Shown one piece after another: positions 7,612 to 16,994 of a stretch of DNA of 64,000 bases (positions are counted from its first letter, which is position 1; every line of letters starts with the position of its first letter). The notes under the pieces are model-generated. The model was not told the origin of the DNA. It searched no databases and saw only the letters and a list, made by a program, of their open reading frames with translations. The stretch comes from Paenibacillus alba (GTDB taxonomy: Bacteria > Bacillota > Bacilli > Paenibacillales > NBRC-103111): positions 372,001-436,000 of the forward strand of contig NZ_JABMKZ010000003.1 of NCBI RefSeq assembly GCF_013204855.1, given 5' to 3'. A program made the position numbers and the translations under genes.

Positions 7612-9208
7612 CTATGTAGGTTTCACTTTCTGCTAGTGGAAAAGTAAGAATAAATCGAGTGCCTTTTCCAGGCTCGCTTTCGACTTCGATGGTACCTTGA
7701 TGATCTTGAACGATTTTGTAGCAAATGGATAAGCCTAGTCCCGTACCATTTGATTTGGTGGTGAAGAAGGGATGGAATATCTTTTCCAGCTGATCGCTGG
7801 GAATTCCGGGGCCATTGTCTTGAATGATCATGGTTGCCGTCTTTGGAGCAAGACTTAATTCCATCCGGACGATGCCGTTCTCTTCCATAGCCTCGCAAGC
7901 ATTTTTAACGATGTTGAGGAGGAGTTGGGTGATTTTGTCCTGATCCATCCAAAGCAGAACCGGATCCAATGCTTCTTTGTAATGAATTTGATGCCCAAAG
8001 CGCGTAGCTTCCGATTCCATTAGGGCAATGACTTTGAGAATGCATTCATGAAGAGAATAGATGCGGAAATCGATGCTATGGGGCTTTGAGAATTGGAGAA
8101 ATTCCCCTGTCAAATCACTCATGCGATCAATTTCATCCATAATCAGTCCATACCAGTTCTCAATGTTGTAACCGTTTGCTTTTGAAATTTGCAGAAATCC
8201 TTTCACCGTTGTTAATGGATTTCGTATCTCATGCGCCATTCCTGAAGCTAACTCCCCGATTACTCTAAGCTTATCTGACCTCAGCATATGCTCCTCACGT
8301 TTCAGCCAGGATTCACGTTTCCTTATAAATAAATTATGCTCGGCAAGCAGAATTAGATCATCTTTTGTTAAACCTTCGAGAGGATAGGAGGCAATTCCGT
8401 ATGTGATTTGGATGCCCGTCAATTTCGGAAGCTCGGAATCGAGCTTAAGCTTGAGCGAGTCTGAGGATAATTGATCAGGACCGGGATGCAGCGGCATAAC
8501 AACAGCGAATTCATCGCCGCCGTACCGTGAGATAAATAAAGCATCTTTGAATAAAATTTGCAAAAGCTCAGCCATTTGTTTCAAAATGAAATTTCCCGCT
8601 TGAAATCCGCCAGTCGTGTTCATCGCTTTCAGATCCGTGCAATCGATGAGAATCAAGACCAACTTCTGTTTCTGTTGAATAAGCTGCTCAAGTCTGCGAT
8701 GAGCTTCCTCGTAATTGAACAAGCCTGTCAGTGAATCTTGCTGCGCATATAAGTAGCGTTCTTTCTTCAAACGGTCTGTTTTTTGGAGTGTGGAGTAAGT
8801 GGCTCTTGTTAGAAGAACGACGGTTGTAAAATATAGCGTACACTGAACATAGTAGATCCACAACACATGATAGATGCCTTTAATTAAACAAACATTAAGC
8901 AAAAAAACGATCGTGTAGGCTGCAGATAGCAGCCAGGACTTTTTTTGACTTTCCTCTGAATATATATCTCGAAGAAGCGTTAGGATGTATAGAGGAAGAC
9001 AGAGACTTAAATGTCCCAAATAGTGCATTGAACCAATGATCAGCAGCCGAAGCCAAGGGATGGCAGGGTGTTTCGTTGGAAATATGAGACTAATGAGGTA
9101 AAGGCCAAAGGCCAGAATAAGTAAATTTGGATGCGGTGCTGTATGTAAGATCATGGTATACATGAAATAAACGGTTGCATAAGCCAAAAGAATCCAATTG
9201 ATTACCAC
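7592..9208 (-). CDS. Membrane GGDEF-histidine kinase fusion
   Basis: 538 residues. The GTG at 9208 has CAGGAG 8 bp upstream; the frame extends further to a TTG at 9259. Residues 1-135 hold about five membrane helices. Residues 155-300 are a GGDEF domain (YGGDEF at 229-234, Asp189 of the metal site). Residues 310-400 are a HisKA domain with phospho-acceptor His326 in MAHEIRNPL, and residues 420-525 an ATPase domain with N box (NIVKNACEAMEE), DNGPGIP, FFTTK and GTGLGLS. In the GGDEF part the guanine-site motif HxxGD reads FQAGN and FKxxND reads LKAMNT, so cyclase activity is doubtful. No response regulator is adjacent. The membrane part lacks a known sensor fold. Confidence 0.9.
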   Translation of the reverse strand: MVINWILLAYATVYFMYTMILHTAPHPNLLILAFGLYLISLIFPTKHPAIPWLRLLIIGSMHYLGHLSLCLPLYILTLLRDIYSEESQKKSWLLSAAYTIVFLLNVCLIKGIYHVLWIYYVQCTLYFTTVVLLTRATYSTLQKTDRLKKERYLYAQQDSLTGLFNYEEAHRRLEQLIQQKQKLVLILIDCTDLKAMNTTGGFQAGNFILKQMAELLQILFKDALFISRYGGDEFAVVMPLHPGPDQLSSDSLKLKLDSELPKLTGIQITYGIASYPLEGLTKDDLILLAEHNLFIRKRESWLKREEHMLRSDKLRVIGELASGMAHEIRNPLTTVKGFLQISKANGYNIENWYGLIMDEIDRMSDLTGEFLQFSKPHSIDFRIYSLHECILKVIALMESEATRFGHQIHYKEALDPVLLWMDQDKITQLLLNIVKNACEAMEENGIVRMELSLAPKTATMIIQDNGPGIPSDQLEKIFHPFFTTKSNGTGLGLSICYKIVQDHQGTIEVESEPGKGTRFILTFPLAESETYIEKAAFR

Positions 9209-9326
9209 TGTATCATCTCCTGAATGTAAGTATAGACTTATTTTACACCCATTTGACAAGTTCTCTGTCTGTTTACCAATTCCTGCTGATTTCCAAAAAG
9301 ATTAGCAAAAAAACACTTATTATCAC

Positions 9327-9358
9327 GAAAAAGAACCTGGGGCACGTGTCCTAGGTTC
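9327..9358 (-). terminator. Rho-independent terminator
   Basis: GAACCT / AGGTTC stem with inner GG/CC pairs around CACGTG, followed on the minus strand by TTTTTC. It ends the MBL hydrolase gene. Confidence 0.75.
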
Positions 9359-9368
9359 GAAAAAAACA

Positions 9369-10121
9369 TTATTTTGAAAGGATAAGAACTTCGTGTTGTT
9401 GGATAAACCTCATACTGCCGGTTTTTCCGATATAATTCATCATATTGTCGCCATAGTGCATGAGGTAAATTCGTTCCTGGATGTCATCGGGCAGTGTCAG
9501 CAATTGCTCCAGTGTTGCGTGAATCGCACCGTGACCGCTTAATTGGCAATCATGGAGGATCGTATGGCAATTCCGCTTGTTGACAACTTCTTGCGTTAAA
9601 AGTTCTGCATTAAACTGTGTGTCTGCACTGTAGAAGGTCTGATCATTAATGAACAAGGAGTAATTAGGTTTATGAGGAATATGCATGGTAGTAATCATTT
9701 CGACGGTAAACCCGGGAAGTATTTCTGTAGGCATATGTTCGTCAATTAACACGATTTCGAAATAATCTTCGATCCGAGTGAAGCCGTCTGAAGGGTTGTA
9801 CATGCCGCCTTTTAAGGTGTTCTCCCAAAGGATCGAGGCGATGGATTTGGTTAGGAAAAGTTTGGTTTTCTTGTGATTAAACTCATATAATAGTCGAAAG
9901 GCCATTTCCTCTAAGCCGCCAACGTGATCGGCGTGAATATGAGAAATGATGATGCCATCAATTTGATCTGGTTGTATATTAATTTCATGAAGCGATTTAG
10001 GCGTTGAGTATCCACAATCGATTAGTACGTTTCCGTTAGTGGAGCGAACTAATGCGCTTGTATTATAAAGAGTTTTGGCAAATGCACTGCCAGTTCCCAA
10101 CATTTGAATTTGCAAGCTCAT
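9369..10121 (-). CDS. MBL-fold metallo-hydrolase (RNase Z-like)
   Basis: 250 residues, starting MSLQIQMLGTGSAFA, with GGGAGG 10 bp before the ATG. The metal motif HIHADH (His61, His63, Asp65, His66) is intact, and the later ligands can be placed at His170-region HIPHKPN, SADTQF and HYGDN. The GTGSAF opening and overall layout resemble RNase Z and related phosphodiesterases, but length (about 310 in true RNase Z) and the lack of a clear exosite arm argue for a different hydrolase. Transcribed alone. Confidence 0.85.
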   Translation of the reverse strand: MSLQIQMLGTGSAFAKTLYNTSALVRSTNGNVLIDCGYSTPKSLHEINIQPDQIDGIIISHIHADHVGGLEEMAFRLLYEFNHKKTKLFLTKSIASILWENTLKGGMYNPSDGFTRIEDYFEIVLIDEHMPTEILPGFTVEMITTMHIPHKPNYSLFINDQTFYSADTQFNAELLTQEVVNKRNCHTILHDCQLSGHGAIHATLEQLLTLPDDIQERIYLMHYGDNMMNYIGKTGSMRFIQQHEVLILSK

Positions 10122-10273
10122 TTAGTAGCCTCCCAGAATTCGACAAAAATCATCTTTTCCTAATGTAGCATGGGAGGTTATTGAATTCAACCTTTATCTC
10201 GTGCCCAGGAGATGAAATAACGCTAAATCGGCTAGCTATTTGTCATATTAAACAAAAAGTGAGGATGTCAATA

Positions 10274-11170
10274 ATGCTATGGTTGATAAGTATTTTCATA
10301 TTGGTCGTACTGATTGGATTCATTTTGGTAGGTATATCGACCTATGTAGGCTGGCAGTTAACGCACCCCAAACGCAAGGTGCTGGATGACTCGCCAGAGC
10401 ATTACGGCTTAGAGCAGCAGGACGTTAAATTTGCCAGTTTGACTGGGGATGTTGAGCTGGATGGGTGGGTTCTGAAGCCACCTGTCGGGGCAAGGGCAGA
10501 TAATCCTACAACCGTTATTATGTCTCATGGCTACGCGGGAACTCGTCTCGAGAAGGGATTGCCTGCGCTTGCTTTGGCTGAAGCGATTGTGGGAGCCGGT
10601 TATCCTGTGTTGATGTTTGACTTTCGAAACTCAGGACGTTCGGAAGGAAACCTGACCACTGTTGGCTATTTGGAGAAACAGGATGTGAGGGGAGCGATTG
10701 CGTGGGTTCAGAAGCATATTTCTGATAAAATCTGCCTGCTTGGGTTCTCTATGGGGGGCACAACCTCTCTATTAGCTGCAGCGGAAGAAGCTTCTGTCAG
10801 AGGGGTTATTACGGACAGCGCGTTCAGTCAGCTTAGTCCTTATCTCCAAGATAATTTGCCAGTGTGGTCTAAGCTTCCCAGGTTCCCATTTACGCCGCTT
10901 ATACTAGCCATTCTACCAAAGCTTATCGGTATTAATCCAAGGCATGTGGATGCACTTGCTGCCGTTGATCAGATCTATCCGCGACCGATTCTTTTCATCC
11001 ATAGTCAAAGTGATGACGCGATTCCTTGGTCGAACAGTGAAGCAATGTGGCTTAGGCATCCGGATGCTTTTGAGATCTGGCTAACCGAGCAGGGAAATCA
11101 TGTCGGCTCTTACCAGAAACAACCCGAAGCCTATACGGAGCGAGTTCTTGCTTTTTTATCAAAATTATAA
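10274..11170 (+). CDS. Membrane-anchored alpha/beta hydrolase
   Basis: 298 residues from the ATG at 10274 (GTGAGGA about 9 bp upstream; other in-frame ATGs at 10265 and 10181). Residues 1-30 are a single hydrophobic anchor. The hydrolase core shows MSHGYAGTR (oxyanion region), FDFRNSGRSEG, the nucleophile elbow GFSMGG (Ser159), an acid in SQSDDAIPW and the catalytic His in QGNHVGSY. This is the YqkD/dienelactone-hydrolase-like group of esterases or peptidases; the substrate is unknown. Single gene. Confidence 0.88.
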   Translation: MLWLISIFILVVLIGFILVGISTYVGWQLTHPKRKVLDDSPEHYGLEQQDVKFASLTGDVELDGWVLKPPVGARADNPTTVIMSHGYAGTRLEKGLPALALAEAIVGAGYPVLMFDFRNSGRSEGNLTTVGYLEKQDVRGAIAWVQKHISDKICLLGFSMGGTTSLLAAAEEASVRGVITDSAFSQLSPYLQDNLPVWSKLPRFPFTPLILAILPKLIGINPRHVDALAAVDQIYPRPILFIHSQSDDAIPWSNSEAMWLRHPDAFEIWLTEQGNHVGSYQKQPEAYTERVLAFLSKL

Positions 11171-11250
11171 AATCATCGCAACTCTTCCAGAGCTTCGGAG
11201 TATAAAGATGCAGACACAAAGATTACTAACAAGAGCTGGAGGTTAAACGA

Positions 11251-11868
11251 ATGAAAGTTCAGCGGATATTTGCGTTGATGCTGGTGTTTTTTGTTCTAAG
11301 CACGGCTGCAGTGGTGGCCTCATCGATATGGGGGGATTTTAAGGGTTATAACATTGCGCGTTTGGTTGTCAACAATACGACCTCAGAGTTCGGAGATTCA
11401 GATGTTCCCCCGCTAATTATCGAAGGCAAAACAGTTCTGCCTTTACGTGCAGTAAGTGATGCATTGCAAGCATTGGTGAAATGGGATAACTCCAACAAGA
11501 CGGCTTACATGTACAAACCGAACGTTCACCTATTCTTTACGACCGAGGTGCGTAAAGATTCAGCTATCGTTCCATTTGGCGTCGTAGAGCGCGGGAAGCA
11601 AGCCGATTTTATTGTGTTTGCGCAAGTCGATAATTTGAAGACCACCATCAATTCGGTGCAAGTTTCAATCTACTCACCGAGTGGGAAAAGCGTTGTGACA
11701 CCAGTGGTGAAATCCATTACAGATGCCAAAGAAGCTTTTTGGCTTAAAGTTCCTCTGTATGGTGTATCCTTTGATGAAGCGGGAACCTATGTCGTGAAAT
11801 TCGCGATGAAGCAAGAGGGAGCTAGCGATTATTCGGTTGTTTCTGAGAAACAGATTCAATCGGAATAG
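11251..11868 (+). CDS. Secreted stalk-domain protein
   Basis: 205 residues with GCTGGAGG upstream. Residues 1-25 are a signal peptide ending near VVASS. Residues 35-90 resemble the copper amine oxidase N-terminal 'stalk' domain common in Paenibacillus surface proteins (LVVNNTT, PLIIEGKTVLPLRAVSDALQ, VKWDNSNKTAYM). Residues 100-205 are predicted beta-rich, like an immunoglobulin-type fold. No catalytic motif, so a cell-envelope binding or structural role is the best guess. Confidence 0.8.
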   Translation: MKVQRIFALMLVFFVLSTAAVVASSIWGDFKGYNIARLVVNNTTSEFGDSDVPPLIIEGKTVLPLRAVSDALQALVKWDNSNKTAYMYKPNVHLFFTTEVRKDSAIVPFGVVERGKQADFIVFAQVDNLKTTINSVQVSIYSPSGKSVVTPVVKSITDAKEAFWLKVPLYGVSFDEAGTYVVKFAMKQEGASDYSVVSEKQIQSE

Positions 11869-11959
11869 CACGAAAGGCATAGAAAGTGGTTTGACCTCTT
11901 ATTATGAACATGTTAGGATAATTACGTAACTAATTATTCGACGAAATGAGGTTCTGCCT

Positions 11960-12271
11960 GTGAGCGATGAGAAGCATGATCATGTACACGGCCCGGACTG
12001 TGACCACGATCACGAGCAAGGGGAAGATGTTTTTATCGTAACGGACGAGAACGGTGAAGAGCACGAGATGGTTATGGTATATACCTTCCAATCTCAAGAG
12101 CAAGCGTATGCTGTATTGCTTGATCGTAATGATCCTGAAGCAGACGGTGTTATTTTCCGCGTTGAGGAAGAAGACGATGAAGCCTTCCTTGTAAACATTG
12201 AAGATGAGCAAGAATGGGAACGCGTAGTAACCATTTACAACGAAATCGTAGCTCAAGAAGGCGAAGAATAA
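11960..12271 (+). CDS. DUF1292 family acidic protein
   Basis: 103 residues starting with GTG (GAGG upstream). The His/Asp-rich start (EKHDHVHGPDCDHDHEQ) could bind metal ions. The DUF1292 core follows: DENGEEHEMVMVYTFQSQEQAYAVL, then VIFRVEEEDDEAFLVNIEDEQEWERV. B. subtilis YrzB belongs to this family and is normally next to yrrK; here the gene stands alone with its own strong terminator. Function unknown. Confidence 0.9.
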   Translation: MSDEKHDHVHGPDCDHDHEQGEDVFIVTDENGEEHEMVMVYTFQSQEQAYAVLLDRNDPEADGVIFRVEEEDDEAFLVNIEDEQEWERVVTIYNEIVAQEGEE

Positions 12272-12284
12272 GAGCTGTACATAA

Positions 12285-12324
12285 GAACCCCCTAGCAGAT
12301 TTCTCTGTTAGGGGGTTTCTGTTT
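12285..12324 (+). terminator. Rho-independent terminator
   Basis: AACCCCCTA pairs with TAGGGGGTT around a 14-nt loop, followed by TCTGTTTG. It ends the DUF1292 gene and faces the convergent gene at 12333. Confidence 0.85.
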
Positions 12325-12332
12325 GTAAACGT

Positions 12333-12752
12333 TCATTTTCTGGGATTGAAATACATGATTCTTCCATTGAAAAGATGAAGCTCCGCTTTCAGCAGCTTAC
12401 CGAGGTATTTGCAGAATTCATTGCCTTTGCTCTTGTCGCCGTGCGTGGCGTCATCCGGTAGTACAACTTGAACATAATGCCGTTCTTCCTCTTGCTTCTG
12501 CTCATTGCCGACACCAATCACTATGTATTTGTATAAGGGATTGATACCTTTGAGATAGAACCATTTGCCTTCGCCTTCGGGCTTAGTTTCAATGGTATAA
12601 GGGAAGCCGGCTTCGTCGTACTCCCAGCCAAGCTGCTTGGCTGTCAAGGCAAGCTGCTCACGATAATGAAGCAGTCTTTCCTTCAATTCTTCCAAGGTGA
12701 GCGCGGCTACGGTGGAGCCTGTTACGAATTTAATATAAGCGCTTTGAGCCAT
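12333..12752 (-). CDS. DUF1885-like protein
   Basis: 139 residues beginning MAQSAYIKFV. The sequence is a compact soluble protein with a helical segment (TLEELKERLLHYREQLALTAKQLGW) and several strands (FPYTIETK, GKWFYLKGI, YIVIGVG, HYVQVVLP). From memory it resembles the Bacillus DUF1885 family, whose function is unknown; I cannot confirm this without a profile search. A cre-like palindrome lies 46 bp upstream of the start. Confidence 0.75.
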   Translation of the reverse strand: MAQSAYIKFVTGSTVAALTLEELKERLLHYREQLALTAKQLGWEYDEAGFPYTIETKPEGEGKWFYLKGINPLYKYIVIGVGNEQKQEEERHYVQVVLPDDATHGDKSKGNEFCKYLGKLLKAELHLFNGRIMYFNPRK

Positions 12753-12797
12753 TCCTTGATCACCTCATTCGCTAAACATCAACAACATCATAGCATC

Positions 12798-12814
12798 ATG
12801 TAAACGGTTTTACA
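12798..12814. promoter_or_regulatory. Candidate cre (CcpA) site
   Basis: ATGTAAACGGTTTTACA is a near-palindrome that fits 14 of 15 positions of the cre consensus WTGNAANCGNWWNCA. It lies between the speA stop and the DUF1885-like gene, upstream of the latter. ccpA itself is in this window at 54031. Confidence 0.5.
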
Positions 12815-12838
12815 ATATCTACCTGATTCGAGGAATGC

Positions 12839-14308
12839 CTAGAAAATAGCTTGCGTTTCAACGATGACTTTGACATTCTTCACGCTGCGGTCTTCTGGTC
12901 CCTTCACAGGCAAGCCAACTTCCACATGTTCTACGATGTAGTCTATCAATTCTTGGGTGATAACTTCACCTGGAAGCAGAATCGGAATACCTGGCGGATA
13001 CACATAGATGAATTCAGCAATGATACGGTCGGCCGAGTCTTTAAAAGGCAGAATTTCGGTTTCCCCGTAGAAAGCATCTCGTGGAGTCAGTGTTAGTTGC
13101 GGTATAGCGGGAACCTTAATGACGACTTCTTTGACTTCAACGACATCATCATTGATATGGGAAAGCTCGCGAAACGCCTGCAGCAAGGTTTCAATGTTGT
13201 CCGGGGTATCTCCCGGTGTGATGAGACAAAGGATGTTGTACATATCGCTCATCTCAACTTCAATATTGTAGTGATCGCGGAGCCAGTTCTCAACTTCAAA
13301 GCCAGTAATGCCAAGCTTACGAACATGGACGCAAATTTTGGTTGGATCATAGTTGAACGTAGCTTCTTCGCCTAAAATTTCTTCTCCAAAGCAATAAAGA
13401 TTAGGAATTTCATTGATTTGTCTGCGCGTGTACTGGGCTAATTCGATGGTGCGTTCAGCCATCTCTCGGCCATTCAAAGCTAAATGTCTACGAGCCGTAT
13501 CTAGCGAAGCTAGTAAAATATAGGAAGTTGATGTTGTCGTAAGCATCGAAATAATGGTCTGGATGCGTTTCGGATTTACACGATTTCCTTTTACATTAAG
13601 CACCGAACTCTGCGTCATGGAACCGCCCAATTTATGTACACTGGTTGCGGCCATATCAGCTCCGGCTTCCATCGCAGACATGGGCAGCTTGTCATGGAAG
13701 TGAATAAGCACACCATGCGCTTCATCAACCAAAACTGGCATATTGAAGCTATGAACTAGATCCACGATCTCTTTCAAATTCGTACAAACCCCGTAGTAAG
13801 TAGGATTAATGACCAGTACTGCTTTGGCATCAGGGTGCTTCTCCAAGGCTCTGCGAACAGAGCGAGTTGGAATCCCGTGATCAATGCCTAAATTTTTATC
13901 ACGCGCAGGTTGAATGAATACCGGCTTAGCGCCGACGAAAATAATCGCGGCAAGGACTGATTTATGAACATTCCGCGGGACAATGATTTTATCGCCTTCC
14001 GAGCATACCGTCATGATCATCGTCATGATGGCACCGCTGGTGCCTTGCACGGAAAAGAAGGTATGGTCGGCGCCGTAGGCATCCGCAGCAAGCCTTTGGG
14101 CTTCCTCGATCACGCCCATTGGTTGATGTAGGTCATCCAGCGGTGCTATATTGATGAGGTCGATGGACAAGGCATTGTCCCCAATAAAGGAACGAAATTC
14201 CGGGTCCATGCCAACTCCTTTTTTGTGGCCAGGAATATGGAACTGAATAGGATTTTTCTCTGCATGTGCGAGCAATGCAGTGAACAGTGGTGTACGGTTA
14301 TGATCCAC
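12839..14308 (-). CDS. speA: Arginine decarboxylase, Orn/Lys/Arg decarboxylase family
   Basis: 489 residues, GTG start, very close in length and wording to B. subtilis SpeA (for example FHIPGHKKGVGMDPEF, DHTFFSVQGTSGAIMTM, VLVDEAHGV). The PLP lysine lies in SVHKLGGS. It would decarboxylate arginine to agmatine, the first step towards putrescine and spermidine. The agmatinase partner (speB) is not in this window. Divergent from the MFS transporter gene at 14480. Confidence 0.92.
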   Translation of the reverse strand: MDHNRTPLFTALLAHAEKNPIQFHIPGHKKGVGMDPEFRSFIGDNALSIDLINIAPLDDLHQPMGVIEEAQRLAADAYGADHTFFSVQGTSGAIMTMIMTVCSEGDKIIVPRNVHKSVLAAIIFVGAKPVFIQPARDKNLGIDHGIPTRSVRRALEKHPDAKAVLVINPTYYGVCTNLKEIVDLVHSFNMPVLVDEAHGVLIHFHDKLPMSAMEAGADMAATSVHKLGGSMTQSSVLNVKGNRVNPKRIQTIISMLTTTSTSYILLASLDTARRHLALNGREMAERTIELAQYTRRQINEIPNLYCFGEEILGEEATFNYDPTKICVHVRKLGITGFEVENWLRDHYNIEVEMSDMYNILCLITPGDTPDNIETLLQAFRELSHINDDVVEVKEVVIKVPAIPQLTLTPRDAFYGETEILPFKDSADRIIAEFIYVYPPGIPILLPGEVITQELIDYIVEHVEVGLPVKGPEDRSVKNVKVIVETQAIF

Positions 14309-14479
14309 CTGATTATCGCTTCCCTTCTATTGTGGATTGCTTGTCACGTGATGTAACAAACAAAATGAGTATATCAAAATAGAGCTATCATGCAAGTTAA
14401 TTTTTTCAAAATAGTTTGCGCACATTCAGGTAAAACTAACAGCAACGTGTTAAAATTCGCCAAAATAAGGAGAAACCCT

Positions 14480-15730
14480 ATGATTTTGATGGAAAAATGG
14501 CGTAAAAACCGCTTATTTTCCCCATTTGTGATGGAATTGTTAATTATTATGTTTGTCGTCGAATTTGTGAAGGGAGCATTGCTTTTAACGATCTTGCCCG
14601 TGTATATGAAGACGACGCTAGGAGCCACAACTTTCATTATTGGTTGGACACTTGCAGCTCAATATATCGGCGATAATGTGCTGCGCACACCCGTTGGCTG
14701 GATTATTGACAAGTTAGGCTATCGCACAACGATGCTGACAGGTGTTCTTCTGACTTTTGTTTCTGTGGTTCTGATTGCCACGACGTCGCAATATAGCTGG
14801 ATGATCATCGGATGCGCTTTGCTCGGATTCGGCACAGCGCCACTATGGCCCTGTGTCATTACAGGCACAACGGAAGTAGCGGGAGAAGAAGGAAAAGCTA
14901 CAATCATGAGCGTAGTCTATATGGCATGGTTGTCAGGAGTCGGATTAGGTCCGGTGGCGATCAACTTTTTTGTAGGGGAAGCTCACTATAGTTCATCTTT
15001 TCGAATCTTAATCGGCTGTATGACGGTTGTGGTGCTTGTTGCTCTTCTGCTGCCAAGACGACAGATTGCCTCAAGTGGGAATCAGACTGTTAAAGCTGAT
15101 ATTGCAAGCAGAGACCGCGATCCCTTCTGGAGTCGGGTAACAACGTATTTAAAAGAAGTACGACGTTCAATGAATGTGAGTCCGCTACTGTTCCCTGCGA
15201 TGTTCGCACAAACGTTTGCCCTTGGAATTCTAACTCCCATTCTTACCCTATATGCCAAAGAGGTGTTAAAGCTTACATCCTTTCAGTACAGCCTGTTTCT
15301 GATTGCAGGAGGAGCTGTTACGGTGATCTTTCTAGTGCCGATGGGGAAAATGGTAGATCGAATAGGGATACGTCCATTTCTTATAATTGGCTTTTCTTTG
15401 AGCGCTGCCGCGCTGTTATTCTTTACCTTCGCCAAAAGTATGCTGCTGCTCTACGTGCTGGTTGCTTTGCTTGGGATTGGTTATGCCTTCATTATTCCGT
15501 CGTGGAATGCGCTGATTGCTTCCGTGATTCCCCCAGAGAAAAGAGGCGCGGTATGGGGATTCTTTCTCACCATCGAGGGACTGGGCATGATCGTCGGCCC
15601 TATTGTTTCAGGGAAGTTATGGGATGTGTACGGTTATCATGCTCCATTCGTGATGAGCGGTTCTGTACTCGTTCTGCTGCTTGTTCTTCAAATGTTCATT
15701 TCCATCCCCAAAAAAGGTATGGTACGATAA
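14480..15730 (+). CDS. MFS transporter
   Basis: 416 residues starting at the ATG at 14480 with AAGGAG 9 bp upstream; the frame extends upstream without an RBS. Twelve membrane helices are predicted, with MFS motif A in the 2-3 loop (GWIIDKLGYRTTM) and its repeat in the 8-9 loop (GKMVDRIGIRPF). A central loop of about 25 residues divides the halves. Substrate cannot be told. A second MFS gene follows after 34 bp and the two may be co-transcribed; they are not close copies of each other. Confidence 0.88.
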   Translation: MILMEKWRKNRLFSPFVMELLIIMFVVEFVKGALLLTILPVYMKTTLGATTFIIGWTLAAQYIGDNVLRTPVGWIIDKLGYRTTMLTGVLLTFVSVVLIATTSQYSWMIIGCALLGFGTAPLWPCVITGTTEVAGEEGKATIMSVVYMAWLSGVGLGPVAINFFVGEAHYSSSFRILIGCMTVVVLVALLLPRRQIASSGNQTVKADIASRDRDPFWSRVTTYLKEVRRSMNVSPLLFPAMFAQTFALGILTPILTLYAKEVLKLTSFQYSLFLIAGGAVTVIFLVPMGKMVDRIGIRPFLIIGFSLSAAALLFFTFAKSMLLLYVLVALLGIGYAFIIPSWNALIASVIPPEKRGAVWGFFLTIEGLGMIVGPIVSGKLWDVYGYHAPFVMSGSVLVLLLVLQMFISIPKKGMVR

Positions 15731-15764
15731 GGGAAAATGACTTATTTGGAGGCTTAAAAGCTAC

Positions 15765-16934
15765 ATGAATAAACAGATTGGAATCATCATGCTGCTGTTG
15801 ATGACCATATTCATTGGATTCGGTATTATTATCCCGATTCTGCCCGAAGTGGTGAAGGGTGCAGGCTCTGAATATCATAACGCACTGTTGTTATCGGTTT
15901 ACTCCGCGGCTTCATTTCTCATGTCACCGATTTGGGGCGCTCTCTCCGATCGAATTGGACGACGCCCAATTATCCTAGTCGGCTTGCTTGGTTTTAGCAT
16001 CAGCTTTCTGATTTTTGGATTTGCCAACGATCATTTGTGGATTATGTATGTGTCCCGTATTCTAGGCGGGTTGTTCTCAGGTGCTGCTACCGCATGTGCT
16101 GTCGCTTATGTGGCAGATATCACGACCGCAGAGAATCGCACCAAGGGCATGGGGATGGTTGGCATGTCGATCGGCCTAGGTTTTATCTTTGGACCTGCGC
16201 TTGGTGGTATTTTTAGCAAATGGGGGACCTATGTGCCTTTCTTCATTGCCTCTGCTTTATCGCTTGTTTCCTTTTTGTTCGCTTTTGCAATATTGAAGGA
16301 GTCGTTGACCGCCGATAAGCGAACTTCCGTGAAGACCAAAGCGGCTTCCCGCTGGACCGCATTCTCCGGAGCGTCCAAGTATCTCTACGTGTTATCGTTT
16401 TTTGTCACATTTACACTGGCCGGCCTTGAAGCTACGCTTCAGTACTACCAAATGGACAAAATTGGCGCAACGCCATTTGATATCGGCATGATGTTCCTTG
16501 CCAGCGGCGTCGTTGGCGCTTTGATCCAAGGCGGCGTGGTACGCCGTTTGGTGAAGCAGGGCGCCGAGCAAGTCGTGATTGGAATTGGTCTGGTGCTTTC
16601 AGCTGCCGGTTTCTTCCTTCTCTTGTACTCAAGCAGCGTTGTGACTGCCGCCATCTACTTATCAGTCTTCGGCGCGGGCAACGCCCTCATACGTCCTTGT
16701 GTGACTTCGCTGATTACACAGCGCACCAAAGTCGGGCAGGGCGTCGCAACGGGCCTGAGCTCCTCTATGGACAGTCTGGGCCGCATTGCTGGCCCACTTC
16801 TGGGTGGAGCCGTGTTCGCCATCGCCCATTCGCTGCCGTTCATCATCGGCGGGGTGCTCTGCCTAGCTGCGATTCTGCTGCTGCAGCGCTTCGTGCAGGT
16901 AGATCGTCAAACGCAGTCGCAACAGACTGCATAA
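15765..16934 (+). CDS. MFS transporter, probable multidrug efflux type
   Basis: 389 residues, twelve predicted helices. Motif A is intact (GALSDRIGRRPIIL), and the start ILLLMTIFIGFGIIIPILPEV resembles motif D1-type sequences of the drug:H+ antiporter-1 group (LDxTVxNVALP-like position). GxxxGPxxGG (GFIFGPALGGIF), the antiporter motif C, is present in helix 5, which favours efflux. Ends in a strong terminator shared with the convergent TetR gene. Confidence 0.9.
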   Translation: MNKQIGIIMLLLMTIFIGFGIIIPILPEVVKGAGSEYHNALLLSVYSAASFLMSPIWGALSDRIGRRPIILVGLLGFSISFLIFGFANDHLWIMYVSRILGGLFSGAATACAVAYVADITTAENRTKGMGMVGMSIGLGFIFGPALGGIFSKWGTYVPFFIASALSLVSFLFAFAILKESLTADKRTSVKTKAASRWTAFSGASKYLYVLSFFVTFTLAGLEATLQYYQMDKIGATPFDIGMMFLASGVVGALIQGGVVRRLVKQGAEQVVIGIGLVLSAAGFFLLLYSSSVVTAAIYLSVFGAGNALIRPCVTSLITQRTKVGQGVATGLSSSMDSLGRIAGPLLGGAVFAIAHSLPFIIGGVLCLAAILLLQRFVQVDRQTQSQQTA

Positions 16935-16980
16935 AAAAAGCTGCGCCTAAGGTGGATTCACCTTGAGCGCAGCTTTTTTG
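16934..16980. terminator. Bidirectional terminator
   Basis: AAAAAAAGCTGCGC (16934-16947) pairs with GCGCAGCTTTTTT; inner arms AAGGTG / CACCTT extend the stem. A and T runs on both sides serve the MFS gene and the convergent TetR gene. Confidence 0.9.
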
Positions 16981-16994
16981 TGAGTTGGCAAGAT

